A stretch of DNA of 64,000 nt from Megalobrama amblycephala. Its lineage: Eukaryota; Chordata; Actinopteri; Cypriniformes; Xenocyprididae. The DNA lies in contig NC_063061.1 of NCBI RefSeq assembly GCF_018812025.1, positions 29,638,585-29,702,584 of the forward strand, given 5' to 3'. Below the pieces are notes generated by a model. That model had not been told where the DNA came from. It ran no database searches and worked only from the letters and a program-made list of their open reading frames with translations. Both the position numbers and the translations under genes were made by a program. Positions 52,496 through 63,973 of the stretch are shown here, piece by piece; the stretch's first letter is position 1; every line of letters starts with the position of its first letter.

Positions 52496-53139
52496 TTGAA
52501 GTTGCCTTTAGTTTTGCTTTTTTCTTATTATTCTTTTTTTTAAACATATTTTAATAATATTTGCTTTTTTTTTTTTTTAAAGAAAAAAGAAAAAAAAAGA
52601 ATCAGGCAGTTTTCAAACAATAGGCCTACATGGTATAGTAATAATGTGGATTTAAAGGAATAGTTCACACAAATTATGATTTTTCTGTCCTCTCGTTTTG
52701 TTTTTCACAGTAGGTAGAATGTCATTTAGGTTTGGTAAAGCATGAGGGTGAGTAACTGTTAAATGTCAGAATTTACTGTTCTTTTCAGGAAAGAAATATT
52801 CCTTTAAATTCCACTAGAGGGCGTCAGTGGTCTCGTGACGGATTGTTCATTCTGCAAACAAAAAATATCAGTAGACTCAGTATATTTAAAGGTTTGTTTT
52901 TTTAATAAGACTGAAAAATATTTTCATAAACTCAAAAATAAATCAGAATTGGGATTAAGACACGCATTTATATAGGTAATTTGGTATTTCGTCTAACGTG
53001 ACACCTCTGAGGATATAAAACACGAACTTGTAGAACGTAATTGCCATATTCACACATTCGACACAAATGTATATGAACTCTGCGAGATATTTTGCCTGAA
53101 AATTAAAAAAAAACTATCGCGTGTGGGAAGCGCCACAAA

Positions 53140-53441
53140 TTTGCAGTCTGAGAACTGTATGCGCAGGTAAGTGGAGCCTATGATCAGCATGAAGGCTTTA
53201 TCTCGCAGGTTCCTATGGCAACTGATCAAACGTGTATTGACTTGAGCTGTGCGCGCGTTCTGTGATTGTGAACGGCGGACCGCAGTAGCGCGCGGATCAG
53301 CGGGAATGCGCACTGAACTGCGCATCTGTCCGAGAAGGAAGCCTTCATAACAGTGTGGATTCACGATTTAATCTGCCATTAACATCTAAGGAGCATTTTC
53401 CCTCTGAAGGTGCCAATTTTGAGGGAGGCAGGTGGTTTTTT
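53140..53441 (+). promoter_or_regulatory. Putative promoter and first exon of an unidentified gene
   Basis: A CpG-rich stretch (53220-53340: gcgcgcgttc, ggcggaccgcagtagcgcgc) is followed by sequence ending in a strong donor at 53442 (gtttttt|gtaagtat). It lies about 0.7 kb after the camkk2 poly(A) signal. A bidirectional or minus-strand promoter is possible, but the donor orientation favours the + strand. Confidence 0.55.
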
Positions 53442-53931
53442 GTAAGTATATATTTTCCTTTCTTTTAAGAGATGCTATTGCGGGAAACCGTTTTAGATAA
53501 TGTTTAGATAACTGTGTTTGTTTACTGAATATTAGGAACTATTTAGATAATTTTTATTATGTAGGCTTATTTTAATATGAATATAATTTTTATATTATAT
53601 ATATATGAATATATATATATTAGTAAACAACAACTGAATAAATCAGAGTCAAAATGTACAAGTAAATAATCTGTTATCTAGCAAGTTTAGTTAAGAACAG
53701 TTATCTAACACTTATTTTATCTTTAGAAGTATAGACAAAATCTAGCTTTACAGAAAAAAGTGTAGAGAGAAGAAATAAACCCTGCCTAGTCAATCAGCAC
53801 TTCATCTCAGAATGTGTTGTTTTCTATGAGACTGTAATGCATATTTTGGTATCATGTGCTCCACAAGTATTTCACACTTGTGTGGTCTCTCCTAGAAGCA
53901 GTCACAGGAAGTTGACCATCAACATCTTCTC

Positions 53932-53965
53932 ATGATGCATATGAACAGCTTATTGAACAGATGGA
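53932..53965 (+). CDS. Possible first coding exon of an unidentified gene
   Basis: An exon 53896-53965 is bounded by a good acceptor (ctctcctag, AG at 53894-53895) and a strong donor (atgga|gtaagtag at 53966). It contains two adjacent ATGs at 53932 and 53935 opening MMHMNSLLNRW with one base left over. Reading into the acceptor at 63972-63973 would stay open to the window edge, but a different next exon is equally possible. No family is recognised from 11 residues. The long intron that follows suits a large vertebrate gene. Confidence 0.35.
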
Positions 53966-56900
53966 GTAAGTAGCCTATCTATAGTTTTACTTGTAAAAAT
54001 ACTTTCCTTCTCTTTTTGTAAGAAACTACATTTATGTGCAGGCTATATGTCCATGATGTCTCTCTATATTTTGTATGCATTAAGATGGATATGAACCTTA
54101 AAATTAGTTGCGTGTTAGTTCAGAAGTTTGGATTGTATTGCAAGGGAAAATGACGGGTTAGTCTACCGGTCTGCCCAGCTGCTACTGAATGACATTTGAA
54201 ATTTACTGCAGTTGGAAAATGTTCAATTACAAATGCTAATGAATACAAATATACTGTCAGGTGTTGATAGATGCTGTGTTTTATGTCACTGGCTGTTCAA
54301 ACCATGTGTGTGTGTGACTTTAAAACTATTCTTTCTCTCTAATTTATTGCTTATATTTGTCAAGAGGATTTAGATTATATTTTGTGACATTGTTTTACAG
54401 ATTACGTAGGTTTGTTGAGAGGTTAGAGAGTACGAATGGAAATGTACTGTAGGTGATGAATCAGATATTTATATCTACCAAGGTAACAGACCGCAGGGTG
54501 TCGACCGGCACTGTCAGTTTAGCACAAACAGAAACATTGCAGAAGGATAAAAACACAGACTTTTCAAGAACAATGTCATTTGCAGTCTAAGCATCATGTG
54601 CAGGATGTAGGAAACAACTTTTATGAGGTTTACACAATAAATCTGTTGAAAAAAATGACTTGAGCAATGATTTGCTCGGCTATCAGTTGCTTTACAGGAA
54701 GCAAAATGGTAAATGATTTCCCCATAGACTTCTATTGTAAGTGCATTTGTCAATGCAATTTTTGTTTCTTTTTTATTGAAAAAAAGATTGAAATTAGTTT
54801 CTGTGCTCAAATAAGAACTCTCTTATGCTTACCAAGGCTGCATTTATTTTATTAAGAAAAAAACATAAACATAATACTGTGAATATTATTAAGTTTTAAA
54901 TTGCTTTAATTTCTTTCTGTGATGGCAAAGCTAAATTTTCAACAGCTTTTACTTCAGTCTTCAGGGTCACAAAATGTCTCCTTATACCGCCAGTCAGTTT
55001 GTTTAAATTTCATATTGCTGCCAAACTAGATACATCTCAGACCTGAGGTCAGTGACCTTTCTGACAGTTCTGTGATGTTATCCAAGAGGGGAATATACCC
55101 AGCCATAAATGATTTGGACATCATGTTCATCAATTAGTTCAACTTTAAAGTTGTTGGAATCACTGTTGGCTGTCCCAGTTGTAGTGGAAGGTCTCAATAG
55201 AAGGTTAAAGGTCATCTATGCAGGCTAAACAAAGAGTACAAGGGCTTTGATTCATTATGACTGCTGTAGTTGGGCAAATCAGCGGCACGCAACCCGCTAA
55301 TGATCTCAGGCTGTTGCTAATCTCCCTTTTTCTTGATGTAATCAGAATAAATTCCCTCTGGAAAATCAGATGACCTTTTCCCTCACGTTTTGTATATTAC
55401 CGGATGGAGCCGGTAAGTTTTAAAGAGTTGGTTGGAGCTGCGTGTGCTAGCTGGTAGATCCGTCCGTACACGTGCAAATGGAGATCAAGTGTCTTGAAAC
55501 CCTTGTAAAACGGAAAAGAGTCTCGTTTTCATAGGTGTCAGTGACTTTGCTGGACAGCCTAAGCCTTTATTTGGTATGTCTGTCCTCTTGATGTTGATTT
55601 CTAGTCTGGTAAGACTAGCAGATATGTGCTTTTTGTCTCATGTCAGGTGCTACAGAATCCTCACAAAGTGTGGAATTTCACAGAATGGTGTCTTGGTATG
55701 AACCGCACCCTGTGTGTGTCTGTGTGTTTTTCGGGTATACCCTACATTATGGGGACAAAATGTCCCCACAAAGATGGCAATATCTGAAATCCTTGACCTT
55801 GTGAGGAAATTTTTGGTCCCTTGAGGAAAATAGCTTAAATCATACTAAGTGATGTTTTTTTGAAAATGTAAAAATGCTGACATTTTTCTGTGGTAGGTTA
55901 GTTTAGGGGTTGGGGACGGAATATACAGTTTTTACAGTATAAAATGTATTATGTCTGTGGAATGTCCCCATAAAACATGAAAACCCAACATGCATTCTTT
56001 GAATATGAAGTTGAAAAAATTTTTTTTTTTTTTTTTTTTAACAATGTAAAAGTTTTTACTGTCACGTTTAATGCATCCTGAAGTATTTTTCATTTCTTAA
56101 AAAAAAAAAAAAACGTACTGACCTCAAACTTTTGAAGGGTATAATGTGCACGGTTTTCTATCACTGTACTCAAATGCCTGACCTCTCTGACTTCACTATA
56201 CCAGCTTTTTCCAGTGTTTGCCTGAGCTCAGCTATCCATGTCCTGCAGGGTGACTCCATTACTCTGTTTCTTTTTAATGAAACCGATAACCTGTGTTTAG
56301 ACCCTGAAGATGTCTGTTTGCTGTAAAACAATCAGTTTTTGGACCCCGTATAGTTTTGACATAATTGATACTTACACTTGACAACATTTGAGAGTCATAC
56401 AGATGATTTTATGAATGTTTTCTACAGAATCATTTAATTCTATTCTAACATTTTCAAACCACTCCATCAACACCTTTTCTGTATTCAGTTTGACTCACCC
56501 AGTCATGGTGAAGTAATAAGAACAAAGAACAAAAAAACAATTAATCCTAAACACCAAAAGAAGAAGTAACTATGACTACAGTACAGTTTGTATATAACTA
56601 ACATTAAGTAAGATACTCTGCCAAATGTTTTTCTATTTCTTGCTGTGAGACTGCACATACAGCTCTGCATAATGTCAGGAAAGAAAATTTATTTTCAACA
56701 ATGTTCCCGATCACGTCCAACTTTAACTGTTTCATCATATTTCAGTGTAATGAAGGCCTCGCAAAGAGTTTATGTAAATGCATGGGTCAGTGTCAACTAT
56801 ATAATTAATTTTAATAATCATTTCATATGCAAAGTGCTAATTTACATATAGAGTATCTACGTCAAGGCACAGCAGCTGAAATGAACCCCTTTAAACAGTC

Positions 56901-56970
56901 TAGAAAAATAAAAAAGCATATTTTTGTTATGGAACAAACTGAATAAAACCGGATTATTTTGATTGATATA
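53966..56970. other. Probable intron of the unidentified gene, proximal part
   Basis: Contains repeat fragments of the 'accaaggctgcatttatttt' family at 54817-54980 and 56030-56140, and the 'attatggggacaaaatgtcc' repeat at 55735-55985. 54990-55690 is less repetitive. No supported coding frame. Confidence 0.4.
55735..55985. repeat. 'attatggggacaaaatgtcc' dispersed repeat
   Basis: Begins 'cattatggggacaaaatgtc', holds the inverted pair ggggaca/tgtcccc, and ends near 'gtccccataaaacatgaaaa'. This pattern is widespread in fish intronic DNA. Confidence 0.6.
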
Positions 56971-56971
56971 A

Positions 56972-57584
56972 ATATGGATAACACTTTAGTTTAGGGTCCA
57001 ATTCCCACTATTAACTAGTTGCTTATTAGCATGCATATTACTAGGATATTGGCTGTTTATTAGAACTTATTAAGCACATATTAATGCCTTATTCTGCATG
57101 ACCATATTCTACATCATTAATCATACCCAATACATAAACTTAACAACTACACAGCAAAATCTCCAGAGTTAAATCAACTCTGCTCAGAGTGCATATGGTC
57201 CCTCTCTAAATAGTGTTAAAATAACACTAAAGCAGAGTTAAAGTTAATTAGATAATTAAGCAATTAATTAAATGATGATTGTACATTAGTGATGAACACC
57301 TGCTGTTAACAAGCAGAATCAGTGAAGAAAAGAGAAACTACAACGGACTTCAGTCACAGCCATATTAATTGCTTAATTATCTCATTAACTTTAACTCTGC
57401 TTCAGTGTTACTTTAACACTATTTAGAGAGGGACCATATGCACTCTGAGCAGAGCTGATTTAACTCTAAGGATTTTATTGTGTACCTTACTAACTATTAA
57501 TAAGCAGTAATTAGGAGTTTATTGAGGCAAAAGTCATAGTTAATAGTTAGGTAATAGTGAGAAGTGGACCTAATCTGAAGTATG
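56972..57584. repeat. Older dispersed repeat interrupted by a TA MITE
   Basis: From 'agtttagggtccaattccca' to 'aagtggacctaatctgaagt': the ends are imperfect inverted repeats, and the centre runs 'ttaacaacta' + 'ccttactaactatt' once the 57150-57482 insertion is left out. Confidence 0.7.
57150..57482. mobile_element. TA-flanked palindromic MITE, 333 bp
   Basis: Ends cacagcaaaatctccagagt and, reversed, cacaataaaatccttagagt are inverted repeats, and the arms pair for about 115 bases (for example 'gggaccatatgcactctgag' against 'ctcagagtgcatatggtccc', a perfect 20-base match). TA is duplicated at 57148-57149 and 57483-57484. Non-coding; Tc1/mariner-type target. Confidence 0.9.
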
Positions 57585-57599
57585 ACATAAATATGACTA

Positions 57600-58480
57600 C
57601 TTTGCAGTCTGGTTTTATGTCCATTAGCTATATTGATATTTGACCCGCATTTATAGGAGTGTCTCTATCCGGAATGCATTTGAATACTCATCACACTCGT
57701 CCTGTATGTGTAAATTATGCATGTGTCGTCTGCATTACCTGTGATGACTGAGACCTGCTTAACCCACGCTTGACTTCAGGGTTATTATCGGCCAAATCAA
57801 AGCACTTAGAGATGGTTACCGATGTGAAATGACAGATTTTCACAGCTTGTGTTTTCAGTAACCATCTGTGAGACGACATTGCACTGAATATTCTAACATA
57901 ATATGAAGCTTTGGGATGAATGTAGCCAAACTGTAATCTTCATCACCTCTTTTGGTTTTTTTCTCACTCTTTCTGTCTCATTCACACGCTCCGGAGCTCA
58001 CGTCATAGAAAGCAGAGGGGATGTGACCCAGGGAGCTTCAGTTGCCACACAGACAGAAGGAAACTCAATAGATCTCTAAAGGAGAGCATCCAAAGAGACT
58101 CACATGAGAGTTCTCGCCTTACACTGAATTATTTACTGTGGATATGGCCTGTTTTAACCCTTCAGTTGTTTAACAGCACAAGCCCATGTTTTTTAGTTTC
58201 TTTTTCCTCTGTGGGCTTTGAAGAGTTTTATCACCGTGAAAACTACCTGAATGGCATATAGGTTGTGTGCCCACCAAAGTGTTTCCATATGGTAGCATAT
58301 TGTTTCAATTGTTTTCAAAGGGAGCACCAAATGCCAGCAGCTTGATGAGGCACTGAGTGTTTATTTCACGCTGAGTGCTGTGCTTTTGTTGTTGTTTTTC
58401 TTGTCGCTGAGAGTAAAACGTTGAAAATATTTTGGCGGACACTAAATGATCTGATTTTGGTGATAATCTGTTTCTGAATA
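57600..58480. other. Intron, no gene or repeat recognised
   Basis: Comparatively unique sequence of average base composition; could include conserved non-coding DNA but nothing decisive is visible. Confidence 0.35.
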
Positions 58481-58514
58481 TAAGGCCTGGTTTCAGAGAC
58501 AGGCCTTAGAATAA

Positions 58515-59307
58515 AGGGATAGTTCACTCAAAAATTAAAATTATCCCATAATTTACTCACCCTCAAGTCATCCTAGGTGTATATGATGTTCTTCTTTCAG
58601 TCAAACACAATCGGAGTTATATTTAAAAAATATATTCCAAGCTTTATAATGGAAATGAATAGTAACCATGATTTTGAAGCCCAAAAAAGCACATCCATCC
58701 ATCATAAAAGTAATCCATACAACTCCAGGGGGTTAATAAAGGCCTTCTGAAGTGAAGTGATGCAATTTTGTAAGAAAAATATTCATATTTATAACTTTAT
58801 AGGCTAGCTTCCGGTATTGTCCGTCCGCACGTTCACGAGAGAGTCAAGTTCCGGCGTATGACGTAGGATATAAGAGTAGCGTAAGCTTAGGTGAGAGTGG
58901 ATGCCTCCGGTTCAAACAAATAGGGCTGGGCAACAAACTCAAGCTCCTCCGATATTTCTCTTTAAAAATTCTTGTTTTAGACTTCTAATTCATGTAACGC
59001 CAATACGTTATATGTGTCAGGTCAAAGTTCACTCTTCCGCCAGAATCAAAAATGCATCGCTTTGCTTCAGAAGGCCTTTATTAATACCCTGGAGCTGTGT
59101 GGATTATTTTTATAATGGATGGATGCATTTTTTTGTGCTTCAAAGTTTGGCCTCCCCTTCACTACCATTATAAAGCTTGGAAGAGCCAAGATATTTTTAA
59201 ATATATCTCTGGTTGTGTTCGTCTGAAAGAAGATAGTCACATACACCTAGGATGGCTTGAGGGTGAGTAAATCTTCAATAATTTTCATTTTTGGGTGAAC
59301 TATCCCT
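58515..59307. mobile_element. 'agggatagttcac' TTAA MITE, 793 bp
   Basis: Starts 'agggatagttcactcaaaaa' and ends 'tttttgggtgaactatccct'. The right TTAA is intact (59308-59311); the left is decayed (ataa at 58511-58514). Longer than the 38134 copy because of about 200 extra central bases around 58870-59040. Confidence 0.85.
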
Positions 59308-59311
59308 TTAA

Positions 59312-60216
59312 AGGTGCCGTAGAACGTCTTTTTAAAAGATGTAATATAAGTCTAAGGTGTCCCCTGAATGTGTCTGTGAAGTTTCAGCTCAAAATACCCC
59401 ATAGATTTTTTTTTTTATTAATTTTTTTAACTGCCTATTTTGTGGCATCATTAAATATGAGCCGATTCAGGCTGCGGCCCCTTTAATTCTCGTGCTCCCC
59501 GCCCACGGAGCTCGCGCTTGCCTTTAACAGCATAAACAAAGTTCACACAGCTAATATAACCCTCAAAATTGTTCTTTACAAAGTGTTCGTCATGCAGCGT
59601 GTCTAATCGCGTAAGTATGGTATTTATTTGGATGTTTACATTTGATTCTGAATGAGTTTGATGGTGCTCCGTGGCTAAAGCTAACATTACACACTGTTGG
59701 AGAGATTTATAAAGAATGAAGTTGTGTTTATGAATTATACAGACTGCAAGTGTTTAAAAAATGAAAATAACGACAGTCTTGTCTCCGTGAATACAGTAAG
59801 AAACAATGGTAACTTTAACCACATGTAACAGTACATTAGCAACATGCTAACGAAACATTTAGAAAGACAATTTACAAATATCACTAAAAAATATCATGTT
59901 ATCATGGATCATATCAGTTATTATTGCTCCATCTGCCATTTTTTGCTGTTGTTCTTGCTTGCTTACCTAGTCTGTTGATTTAGCTGTGCAAATCCAGACG
60001 TCCTGCCCTTGTCTAATGTTTGATCATGGGCTGGCATATGCAAATATTGGGGGCGTACATATTAATGATCCTGACTGTTACGTAACAGTCGGTGTTATGT
60101 TGAGATTCGCCTGTTCGTCTGAGGTCTTTTAAACAAATGAGATTTATATAAGGAGGAGGAAACAACAGTAATGAACTCGCCAAGATAAATTCAATTTTTA
60201 ATTCTAGGGTACCTTT
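59312..60216. mobile_element. 'aggtgccgtagaac' TTAA element, 905 bp, abutting the previous one
   Basis: Starts right after the TTAA that closes the 58515 element and ends 'ttctagggtacct' plus two extra T before TTAA (60217-60220). It is the reverse-complement orientation of 36150-37099 and shares its modules, among them 'gtccccttg'-type and 'tgttacgtaacagtc' words. Flanking 'aggccttagaataa' and 'aagccttgtttgtgaaactg' look like the two halves of one older repeat, so both elements sit at one site. Confidence 0.85.
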
Positions 60217-60220
60217 TTAA

Positions 60221-60789
60221 GCCTTGTTTGTGAAACTGTGGGTCAAAATGTCAACACAATGTAAAGTACTTGGCTCTTATTTTGGATGAGGAGATGGCTG
60301 AACCATATAGACCTTATTTACCAGAGAAACAAGCGCTTTAGAATATTGTCTTTGAACTTCCATTTTTGCGGTAGCCCTATATATTTCTGTGGCATCGCTG
60401 TTGAAGAATAATTAGCTGGTGAATTGGATTTACCTGCTGTAGAGTTAATGAAAGTTATCATGAGCATTGTTATGTTTAAAACAGATGTCTTAACAAATGT
60501 CAGTAGACCGGGAAGATTTTAAAATGAGCAGTTCATTCATAAATACGTAAGACCACTGTGGAAGTACAAACCGAAGTCAAAAGACAAAAAGCACAGCACT
60601 GAAAAGGGGCGGGGCTACATAAGGTCTATAGAAAGTTGTCCTTGTACAAGTAGGATGTCATGGTTGGTCGGTGCGGTATTAGTCCCGCCTCTCCTCCACT
60701 GTGATTGGACGGCTGAGTAAAAGGTGCCAGTGATGTGTTTCACTCAAAGTTAAAAAAAAAAAATTTCAACTCTCTGCAACAAGAAAAGA

Positions 60790-60845
<56 letters not shown>

Positions 60846-61975
60846 TAGAGGAAAAAACACTTTGGTGGACACAGAGTATCATGCTGTAGAATAAATCACC
60901 CTAAACCACATTTTTACAATCTCCACAGCATTTGCTTTACTTTTCTTCAGAGTCAGACCCTAAGTGGATGAAGCTGTGCTGTTCACCATTTCAGTAGGAG
61001 CCTTGTGTTAAGACTAATTTCTTCCTCTCTTTCCAAGGTACAGATCAAGCAAGTGCTTTGCGTCACACCACATCTGAATCCATTCTACACTTGTTTGTTC
61101 TGTTTGTTCTTTCCATGTCTCATTTACATTATCATACCCACATTCACTGAAAGAGACACCCTGGGTTGCTAAACCCCCTCAAAGACCTCGTCAGTCGATC
61201 TTATGTTCACCATTGTCATGTGCATGTGAGAGAGACTAGCTACGTCTGGTGAAGCAGGTTTCAAGTGTCACGCATAACGACAATGACATTCGAGGATGGT
61301 GTTAAGAGTCAGTGCATCTGTGTGCGTGCATGTGCATGGGTCTGTGCGTGATAGTACGAGATATCAAATATCAGTCAGTTATGCATTGGCAGTAATCACT
61401 CTCTCTTATCGTACAGGATTAGTGAGTTTCTTATCTTATCTCTTATTATGTCACCTTTGATGGTTAGGTGACCTGTCTATCTTTGAGTGCTGTTTACTTT
61501 AGATCATTCTGGTTATGATCCCTTTAGATGATAACGTAAATTCAAGATTTAGACCCCGATGGATCTTATTACATCTTACGTACATATGTCATCATAAAGT
61601 ATTCAAAGAAGTTTTTGGAAAAATGCTTTTGTTTGTTCACACATGCAGCCACACGCGAATGCAGTGCGGCAGCATTTAATATTATCCAAGCGTGAAAAAG
61701 AAACGTTTCAATCAACACCTTTTGTTAGCATATGTGCGCTCAGCATATGCCATGTTTTTCCACAAATCATCATCCTTACATGCAGTATTGTGGTGGTACT
61801 GTGAAGCAGTAATGGTATCAGATGGAAATACCATGGTATTTTATTTAACAATATTAGAAAGTTGTGGCTCATTCTTTATTGTTACTATTTTGCACATTTA
61901 GAATAATAGTAAAGTTATTAAAACTATTAAATAACTTAAATGAAAGTATGGAAAATATGTAGTGACCGAATATGT
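60221..61975. other. Intron, no gene seen; (AT)n at 60796-60830
   Basis: 60590-60740 is GC-richer with 'ggggcggggctacataaggt' and may be another dispersed repeat. (AT)n at 60796-60830 passes into (GA)n. ORF 61692-61901 has no support. Confidence 0.4.
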
Positions 61976-62539
61976 GAGGAAAAGTGTTGAGGGTAATGCA
62001 TTACAAATAACTTGAGTTATGTAATTAGATTACTTTTTTAAGTAACTAGTAAAGTAACACATTACTTTTTCAATTTACAACAAAATATCCAAACTACCTT
62101 TTTAAAATAAGTAACTTATATAAGTCACTTTTTCACATTTATTGACTGACGGCTCTCCTGTCTCCATGTTGAGATAAATAAATTGCAGAGGTGTTGTGTG
62201 CGCTGTATGAACATGATGATTATAGTAGTTCTAGACTAAATGTGAACATGCATTTACTCATCTCACTTGCACGAAAACAGAAATTCCTCAAAATGAATAA
62301 AAACAGTGAAATACAATCTCAGAATTTTATGCAAACCTGTAATTATTAACTGTATTAAATTATACAAATATACTTTATGTATTTAGTCTCACTTTATTAA
62401 CCACTGTTTTTGCTGCTGACCTTCAATTATCTAATTCAACCACACTAATAGGCAAAAATTTACTTTAGATTAGATTTAGAAATAAGAGTGTTGAACTTCC
62501 TTCTCCTGTATCCTATTTTTCTTTAATCCAGAATGGCAG

Positions 62540-63107
62540 TAGCCTGGGTGCCAGCCCGAACCCCGCCCACAACATTTTTTGGACGGGAAGTTCGGTCTGG
62601 ACTCGATCCATTGTGGAGTAATTATGCTCGGCTCCCAGAAGGCCGAGCCAGTCAAATTGCCAGGGCGGGCTTTAATCGATGATGGACAGGCTATCTGCGG
62701 TTACGTAACCACCCACGTCATCAAAGAGCGCTTGGGTTGAATTGGTTTTCACCAACGATGACTGCAGCTGGAGAAGTAAGATGTTTAGATTCCGCTATCA
62801 CGTCTGTAATAAAAGAAATCGACAGCGCATTAATTTTAAAAGACGAACAAAGAACTGCAATCAAGGCATTTGTCGATGGGAAAGATGTGTTTGCCGTCCT
62901 TCCAACGGGATTCGGCAAAAGTTTAAGTACAAGTTCAACATATGTCACTTACTGCGTTGCTCTGATTGGTTGTAGGTCTATCCAATTGAGTGCAGATTTT
63001 TTTTTTTTTTTACTGGTTCGGTTAAGACACGCCCCATAATTCAAGTGCAATGGAGCAGTATCAGACTCACATTCTGCCTAGAATATGAGTATGACGAAGT
63101 CAGGCTA
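62540..63107. mobile_element. 568-bp element with a captured RecQ-like helicase fragment
   Basis: Ends tagcctg and caggcta are inverted repeats. The flanks are direct repeats gaatggcag at 62531-62539 and 63108-63116 (ten bases if the shared a is counted). A 9-10 bp target duplication fits Mutator-like transposition better than hAT (8) or TTAA movers. The element is GC-richer than its surroundings, and its centre codes for a helicase fragment on the + strand. Confidence 0.75.
62758..62925 (+). pseudogene. RecQ-family helicase N-terminal fragment inside the element
   Basis: From ATG at 62758, about 55 codons read MTAAGEVRCLDSAITSVI onward to the DEQRTAI and VFAVLPTGFGKS motifs: the last is a Walker A/motif I like that of RecQ helicases, preceded by the motif-0-like DEQ. 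After GKS the frame continues with unrelated residues and Phe-runs from a T-tract, so the ATPase core (DEAH and later motifs) is absent. It cannot act as a helicase. It is probably a transduplicated first exon; the sequence after GKS (aagtttaagtacaagttc) may be remnant intron. Confidence 0.7.
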
Positions 63108-63395
63108 GAATGGCAGCACAGCTGAAAGGTTTGTTTGAGCTGCGCCCTCTACTGTACAGGCATAAATATGCTTGTCCTTCAGCCTGAGGTTTATAAATTT
63201 CACTTTTGGTATGAAAAGGCCATAACATTTGTTCAAAATAGAACTTTTTGTTGTTATTTAAAAACAAACAAGCAAGCCCAGCCTGTAATGCATTACTTTT
63301 CATAAAACAGTAACGCAGTTAGTTACTTTTTTATGGAGTAACGCAATATTGTAATGCATTACTTTTAAAAGTAACTTTCCCCAGCACTGGTGAGG

Positions 63396-63970
63396 GATGT
63401 ATATAGTGACCAAAAATCTTATATTTGAGCATCTCTGATATATTATATATTACATAATATTACATATAAGAGGTTAGATAAAGTGATATATTTTTGTAAA
63501 TACGTTAGAATGCAGCCACAATTTATATTTTTCTAAAACACTATAGTATTGAATAATTACCATATTCATACACAATGGTATTCATATCCATGTCACTCAA
63601 AATAATCCCATGGTATTACCTTTGTCCCAAAAAACCAAAGTAATCCTGATATTTTTTTTGGTTACTGCATTGTAATTTGTAAAACTCAAATGACAACAAG
63701 CAATAACAAGCATAAAAACAAGTTCAAAACAATTTTAATAGGCAGCTATGGTTTAAAAAAAAAAAAACTTGACCAAACCATGTTGATGGACTAAATTGTG
63801 TATCTTGCAGACAATCATCAGAGCAGTGATATAACCCATGCAGTTATTTTGTCTCTTTCTGCAAATCCATTCTCTAATGATTATAGCCTTTTCTCCATAT
63901 GTGCGGTCAGTCAGTTATCTAATCGCTGTTTATGCTGAGGTAACACTGATATTAAATGGATTCTACTTTC
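63396..63970. other. Intron to right edge, no repeat recognised
   Basis: AT-rich sequence. A polypyrimidine stretch with candidate acceptors lies at 63960-63982. Confidence 0.35.
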
Positions 63971-63973
63971 CAG

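Larger units (their letters stand above)
48910..52515 (+). other. camkk2: camkk2 3' UTR
   Basis: After the stop at 48907-48909 no further splice-linked frame appears. A canonical AATAAA at 52490-52495, followed by T-rich sequence, is the first convincing poly(A) signal, giving a 3' UTR of about 3.6 kb; mammalian CAMKK2 also has a long one. It holds an (AT)n tract (49339-49387), a TTAA element (51075-51893) and long T/G-rich unique stretches. ORFs on both strands at 48808-49190 overlap the stop region and are shadows. Confidence 0.55.
61980..63395. repeat. 'gtaatgcattac' dispersed repeat split by a helicase-carrying element
   Basis: Left 'gggtaatgcattacaaataa' is mirrored on the right by 'attgtaatgcattacttt', followed by 'aaagtaactttccccagcac'. 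The left outer end ('aaagtgttgaggg') is decayed. Sequence between the halves includes the 62540-63107 insertion; without it the repeat is about 850 bases. Confidence 0.65.

Noticed and set aside
62926..63039. Continuation of the helicase ORF after GKS
   Set aside because: The residues do not fit any RecQ sequence and end in a Phe-run from poly-T; treated as non-coding.
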